The notes beneath the pieces were generated by a model. That model saw only the letters and a program-made list of their open reading frames with translations, was not told where the DNA came from and searched no databases. This document shows, piece after piece, positions 60,660-64,000 of a DNA stretch of 64,000 nt (position 1 is its first letter; every line of letters begins with the position of its first letter). Source of the DNA: Brevibacillus reuszeri (lineage in GTDB: Bacteria > Bacillota > Bacilli > Brevibacillales > Brevibacillaceae); the NCBI RefSeq assembly GCF_002897295.1, contig NZ_BEXF01000002.1, forward strand, positions 1 to 64,000, written 5' to 3'. Made by a program: the position numbers and the translations under genes.

Positions 60660-61361
60660 ATGAAACTCGGAAAATGGATGGGTACTACAGGACTCGGTCT
60701 CGCTCTTCTCGTAACAGCCTGCACGAACCAGGCAGCGCCAGCGCCCCAGCACCCTGCACGTACACAGACAATGCACCCTGCTGCACATGGAGATACCGTC
60801 ATTCCTAGTGTGGATCGCGACAAGAAGCTGACAACCAATTCACATGGCACCACTTACAGTGGCATGGGACACGGTTTATACAGCTCGATGGGCAGCTCGC
60901 ATTTGCATACTGGTGGTCCATCGACCAAGCTCGAGGCTCAGTTGAACGCAGCAGGCGTACACGGTGTACAAGCTCTGATCGTCAATGATGTCATTTTCCT
61001 CACGCCATCGACAGCTAAAAGTCAATCCATCAACCAAATGGACCCGATGCAAGCCCATCTCATCAGTAACTTTGCAGGCAGCTCAAATCGAGGCCACGAG
61101 CCTTCGGATGGAACTCCTGGAGCCCCCGGGGCAGGTCATGGTACAGCTGGCACACTCGGAACAAGTGACCAGGGCGCTACCTTTACTCAAGCAAAGGCAC
61201 AGGTAGAGCGTATGTATGGCACGGATGCCGAAGTACATGTGGTTACCTCCAAAAGAGGAATAGACGCTTTGGAAAAGGTTAAGAAGGACATGCGAGCAAA
61301 GAAGCATGACAAGACGACTGCTGCCGAATTGGACAAGCTATTCCGTGAAGCCAAGCGCTAA
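60660..61361 (+). CDS. Lipoprotein of the YhcN/YlaJ sporulation type (putative)
   Basis: A 233-residue lipoprotein with the signal MKLGKWMGTTGLGLALLVTAC giving C21, an Ala/Pro/His-rich spacer, a low-complexity Gly/Ser/His stretch and a C-terminal helical segment (AKAQVERMYGTDAEVHVVTSKRGIDALEKV). The pattern resembles the YhcN/YlaJ spore lipoproteins of Bacillales, which are made in the forespore and aid germination, but the identity is low to the eye. The start is ATG 60660 behind TTGGAGGG; the frame to 60633 overlaps the ribosome site. Confidence 0.6.
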   Translation: MKLGKWMGTTGLGLALLVTACTNQAAPAPQHPARTQTMHPAAHGDTVIPSVDRDKKLTTNSHGTTYSGMGHGLYSSMGSSHLHTGGPSTKLEAQLNAAGVHGVQALIVNDVIFLTPSTAKSQSINQMDPMQAHLISNFAGSSNRGHEPSDGTPGAPGAGHGTAGTLGTSDQGATFTQAKAQVERMYGTDAEVHVVTSKRGIDALEKVKKDMRAKKHDKTTAAELDKLFREAKR

Positions 61362-61382
61362 TCGTTCCATGCCTTCTGTACA

Positions 61383-61412
61383 AAAAAAGGGACAAGCATC
61401 GAAGCTTGTCCC
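61383..61412. terminator. Bidirectional terminator between the lipoprotein and hydrolase genes
   Basis: GGGACAAGC (61389-61397) pairs perfectly with GCTTGTCCC (61404-61412), with a run of seven A (T on the minus strand) ahead of it and T-rich sequence after it. Its 3-prime arm touches the hydrolase stop codon. Confidence 0.9.
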
Positions 61413-62264
61413 TCATTTGTTTAGAAATCGAATTATTTCTTCCAGCGTCTCGTGTGGATTTGTCATCATGAGCAAATGCTGCGAACCGGAGATGGTTTTT
61501 ACTTTTGCCTGTGGAACTGCTGCTCGATACCTAGCAGCTGCATCTTGGTAAAACCTCCGCTCCTCCTCGTCTGGCAAAAGCATTTCGTCAGCAAGCAGCA
61601 ATAACACAGGGCAAGTCAATTGCCTGAAAAGCTGCTCTGTGCTATGTGCCGTATATTCGTGAAAATAGGCCGCAAACGCCGCTTTCGGCAGTCGATACCG
61701 ATAGCTGTCTTCCTCTGTTTGCACTAACTCTTCTTTCATCCAGCCAGCCGGCATCCAGTGTGCGCTGTATCGGTCAGCAAATTGATGCTCCGCATTCTCG
61801 ACAGAAGCAAACCGGGTTGCATCCAATCTGGAAACCACACTGTCCAAATCAAACCCTGGTACCTCTCCCAAGGAATAATAGCCCCCGTCCAGCAAAATCA
61901 GACTGGAAACGCGGTGCGGCTCACGAACAGCCAGCATCTGTGCCGGAACCGCTGCAAACGAGGCAGCGACTACCGTAGCCTGTTCCAGCTTTTCTGCATC
62001 CAGTAAGCAAACGAGATCGTTTACGATTTGCTCGAACGTAAACGGCTCCACCGCAACAGAACCACCATGCCCGCGCAGATCCACAGCAATTACCCGGTAT
62101 TTCGTTGAGAGCTCAGGAATGATCCCGGCAAAAAGCTGTTTCGTATTGCGAATCGCGTGTAGCAGTAAAAGGGCCGGAGCATCAGGCGCCCCGACCACTC
62201 CGTATTCGAGAATACCCGATCCTATTTGTAACCGTTTGATACGTTCAAACATGTTTTGATTCAT
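61413..62264 (-). CDS. Alpha/beta-fold hydrolase
   Basis: A 283-residue cytoplasmic hydrolase. The oxyanion-loop region is ALLLLHAIRNTKQL, the strand-turn region is YRVIAVDLRGHGGS, the Asp/His pair lies in LLDGGYYSLG and SGSQHLLMM. The nucleophile elbow reads AASFAA instead of the usual GxSxG, so activity or specificity may be unusual. It is encoded 14 bases after ecfT, in the same direction, and may share that operon. The start is ATG 62264, eight bases after AGGAG. Confidence 0.8.
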   Translation of the reverse strand: MNQNMFERIKRLQIGSGILEYGVVGAPDAPALLLLHAIRNTKQLFAGIIPELSTKYRVIAVDLRGHGGSVAVEPFTFEQIVNDLVCLLDAEKLEQATVVAASFAAVPAQMLAVREPHRVSSLILLDGGYYSLGEVPGFDLDSVVSRLDATRFASVENAEHQFADRYSAHWMPAGWMKEELVQTEEDSYRYRLPKAAFAAYFHEYTAHSTEQLFRQLTCPVLLLLADEMLLPDEEERRFYQDAAARYRAAVPQAKVKTISGSQHLLMMTNPHETLEEIIRFLNK

Positions 62265-62278
62265 CCTTCTCTCTCCTT

Positions 62279-63067
62279 TTAGATGCGTCCGGGGATCAAT
62301 ACTCCGAGATGATCAGGGTGAATGCGCGCAAAATAGAAGAGAGCCGCAAACAAGGCAAATCCTATAAGCAACGTCATGACTTCTGAGGCACGCCAGCGTT
62401 TGCTCCGATAGAAGCGATGCTGGGGATTCCGCATGCGAAAGCCTTTGGCATCCAGCGCATTGGCGATCAAAGGCACTCTTTTGAGCGAGCTGAAGATGAG
62501 TGGAACCATGAGAAAGCTATACTTCTTGATGCGTTCTGGAACACTCCCCTCATTCGGTGTCATTCCCCGCACCATTTGCGCTTCCCGAATGGTTGCCAGA
62601 TCATTTTTTACGAGCGGAATAAAACGAAAAATGAGTGAGAGTAAAAAACTCACGGAAAAAGGAACGCCAATCCCCCGAAGCCCCATCGCAATATCTCGCG
62701 GAGAAGTTGTGAATAGGTAGTACATCGAGAGCAGCGCCACATTTGCAAGACGAAGCCCCATCCCCATCGCCCAAAGCACGCCGACATCCGTAATTTGCAG
62801 CGGATAGTGAATGACAGGGATTTCACTGCTCCAATAAGGCGTTCCTATATTGGTAAATGGCATCCAGGTAATCGTCGCAAAAAGAGCTCCAATCCCTCCA
62901 ACAAGCATGTATGCCTTGACCAGAGATCGTTTCCAGCCTAGCTTGGCGATCAGCGCCAGGTTGAACACCCAAACCACGACGAGTGCCCGAGGGTCTTGGA
63001 ACAAAAACGGGAGCAAGCCCAGTAACAGAAATACAAGCAAAGCAAAGCTGGGATGGGCATTTTTCAT
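62279..63067 (-). CDS. ecfT: Energy-coupling factor transporter transmembrane component EcfT
   Basis: A 262-residue membrane protein of the CbiQ/EcfT family, with five or so helices and the coupling motifs AQMVRGM (A-R-G) and ALDAKGFRMR near the C terminus (the typical EcfT Ala-Arg-Gly sites that grip the ATPases). It forms the vitamin- or metal-uptake ECF module with two ATPases; the substrate-binding S component is not in the window. It starts 1 base after the ecfA-type gene and precedes the hydrolase gene. Confidence 0.87.
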   Translation of the reverse strand: MKNAHPSFALLVFLLLGLLPFLFQDPRALVVVWVFNLALIAKLGWKRSLVKAYMLVGGIGALFATITWMPFTNIGTPYWSSEIPVIHYPLQITDVGVLWAMGMGLRLANVALLSMYYLFTTSPRDIAMGLRGIGVPFSVSFLLSLIFRFIPLVKNDLATIREAQMVRGMTPNEGSVPERIKKYSFLMVPLIFSSLKRVPLIANALDAKGFRMRNPQHRFYRSKRWRASEVMTLLIGFALFAALFYFARIHPDHLGVLIPGRI

Positions 63068-63068
63068 G

Positions 63069-63884
63069 TTAGTCTCCCGCCCCTGTCAGCATTCTTTTCA
63101 TCGCGGCATATGTCAGCGGGATCGGATCAGCCAAGCCGGACGTTTTCCCAAACCGATAGATGGCAGGCGGTTCCACCTGTGCAGAAGCCAGTATTTGCGG
63201 CTCTGCAAATACCTGTGCCGGGCTGCCATCGCAGACGGCCTTTCCGTGCTGCATGACAATGACGCGCTGTGCGTACTCTGCAACAAGACGCATATCATGG
63301 GTAATGACGAGTATCGTATGACCCGATTCATGCAATCGTCGAACGAGCTCCATCATCTCCTGCATCCCCCGGTAATCAAGCCCGGTAGTCGGCTCATCCA
63401 ATACGATGACATCAGGGCGCATGGCAAGAATCGACGCTACCGCAATTTTTTGACGAGTGCCCTTGCTGGTGAAATACGGCTCCGCATCTCCCATGTGAGC
63501 CAGACCGACAGCCGACAGCGCCTCATTTACTACCTGTTCGATTTCTGCAGCGGACAGTCCCATGTTTTTTGGCCCGAATGATACCTCGGCCTTTACCGTC
63601 TGGTGGAATATTTGATGGTCCGGGTTTTGATAGCAATAGGCGACCGTTTTTGATAATTGGGCGACTGATCGATCCTTTGTGTCTTCCCCATTAACCGTTA
63701 CCACACCTTTTGTCGGCTTGTACAAGCCGTTGCAATGCTTGGCCAAGGTCGTTTTCCCCGAACCGTTCCCGCCAATGATCACGATAAATTCGCCTCGCCC
63801 AATCGTCAGTGAGACTCCTTTTAGGACTGGCGTTTCCTTTTCATATCCGTACCACACATCTTCAAAAGCAATGACGGTACTCAC
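63069..63884 (-). CDS. ecfA: Energy-coupling factor transporter ATP-binding protein
   Basis: A 271-residue ABC ATPase with Walker A GGNGSGKTTL, Q-loop YCYQNPDHQIF (the QNP form typical of ECF ATPases), LSIG-type region TSKGTRQKIAVASIL, Walker B VIVLDEPTTGLD and H-loop ITHDM. The ABC signature reads SKGTRQK rather than LSGGQ, which is notable. The start is GTG 63884, overlapping the stop of the next gene by 4 bases (GTGA). It pairs with EcfT and, by position, a second ATPase upstream. Confidence 0.9.
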   Translation of the reverse strand: MSTVIAFEDVWYGYEKETPVLKGVSLTIGRGEFIVIIGGNGSGKTTLAKHCNGLYKPTKGVVTVNGEDTKDRSVAQLSKTVAYCYQNPDHQIFHQTVKAEVSFGPKNMGLSAAEIEQVVNEALSAVGLAHMGDAEPYFTSKGTRQKIAVASILAMRPDVIVLDEPTTGLDYRGMQEMMELVRRLHESGHTILVITHDMRLVAEYAQRVIVMQHGKAVCDGSPAQVFAEPQILASAQVEPPAIYRFGKTSGLADPIPLTYAAMKRMLTGAGD

Positions 63885-64000
63885 CAGCTTCCCTCCCTAA
63901 CCAATTGCGCTTCCCGATAGAGTCGTGACAGCTCCTCTATATCCAGCGGCAAAACGTCGGGCACCTCTGGCAGAACGCCTGCCTCACGCAGCATGAAATA
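63881..64000 (-). CDS. C-terminal end of a second ECF ATPase (cut by window edge)
   Basis: The last 39 residues (MLREAGVLPEVPDVLPLDIE near the start) plus a TGA stop are visible on the minus strand, overlapping the downstream ATPase gene by 4 bases. The composition fits the C-terminal helices of an ECF ATP-binding protein, and ECF operons usually carry two ATPase genes side by side. Only position and this tail support the call. Confidence 0.55.
   Translation of the reverse strand, partial: YFMLREAGVLPEVPDVLPLDIEELSRLYREAQLVREGSW

Noticed and set aside
1-64000. CRISPR arrays, tRNA or rRNA genes, prophage or integron
   Set aside because: No spaced direct-repeat array, cloverleaf, rRNA motif, integrase gene or phage structural gene was seen; only the IS3 end at the left edge is mobile.

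Overview
The window reads as a chromosomal segment of a Gram-positive, endospore-forming Bacillales species, most likely Brevibacillus or a close relative. This rests on gene content and on local orders shared with Bacillus subtilis (speE-speB beside a pbpG-type class A PBP and ywhD; ywgA-ywfO; yhbD beside bactofilins; a FadR-boxed fadF), on abundant SLH and secreted proteins, strong GGAGG ribosome sites, frequent GTG/TTG starts and Rho-independent terminators after most units. I see no rRNA, tRNA, CRISPR array, prophage or integron. The only mobile DNA is the end of an IS3-family element at bases 1-127. This was read by eye, with no database search.

Layout. 1-127 IS3 end. 144-1753 ECF-type sigma factor and anti-sigma pair. 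1866-3944 fadF with a FadR-like operator. 4239-7198 lysine 2,3-aminomutase and its sigma-54 activator, with a -24/-12 promoter and two copies of one 16-bp palindrome. 7288-9480 small membrane protein, DUF1934 protein, MFS transporter. 9641-14722 speE-speB, pbpG, a small unknown gene, ywhD. 15152-23405 cell-surface block: lipase-like hydrolase with PPC domains, a 1332-residue multidomain secreted protein, an SLH protein, a membrane-tethered thioredoxin-like protein. 23554-25940 lipoprotein, ywgA, ywfO. 26132-26976 frameshifted CPBP protease. 27041-32036 RND efflux pump with TetR repressor and operator. 32221-33586 bactofilin and yhbD. 33695-38228 pseudouridine synthase, LLM oxidoreductase, M29 aminopeptidase, mnmH. 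38306-39367 selD. 39413-39753 a structured RNA I cannot name. 39816-42490 MFS, DUF1643, and an acetyltransferase with an SOS box. 42583-46486 SLH/DUF4855 protein and THUMP methylase. 46738-50463 Fpg-like glycosylase, GNAT, ferredoxin, thiN, ung. 50702-54930 secreted protein, hmoA, double-kinase hybrid sensor. 55105-57805 second sigma-54 regulator and the gamma-lyase it probably controls. 58019-60502 GMC oxidoreductase and Tat-exported subunit. 60660-61361 lipoprotein. 61413-64000 hydrolase and ECF transporter genes, the last cut by the window edge.

Many units carry visible regulatory logic: two sigma-54 promoters next to their own enhancer-binding proteins, a FadR box, a TetR operator on a near-consensus promoter, a MerR-style palindrome before yhbD, and a LexA box inside a promoter. 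The items most likely to be new are the approximately 340-nt structured RNA between selD and the MFS gene, the paired palindromic enhancer sites of the lysine aminomutase regulator, and the surface block in which a cysteine-paired repeat protein sits with a thioredoxin-like gene and an SLH protein.
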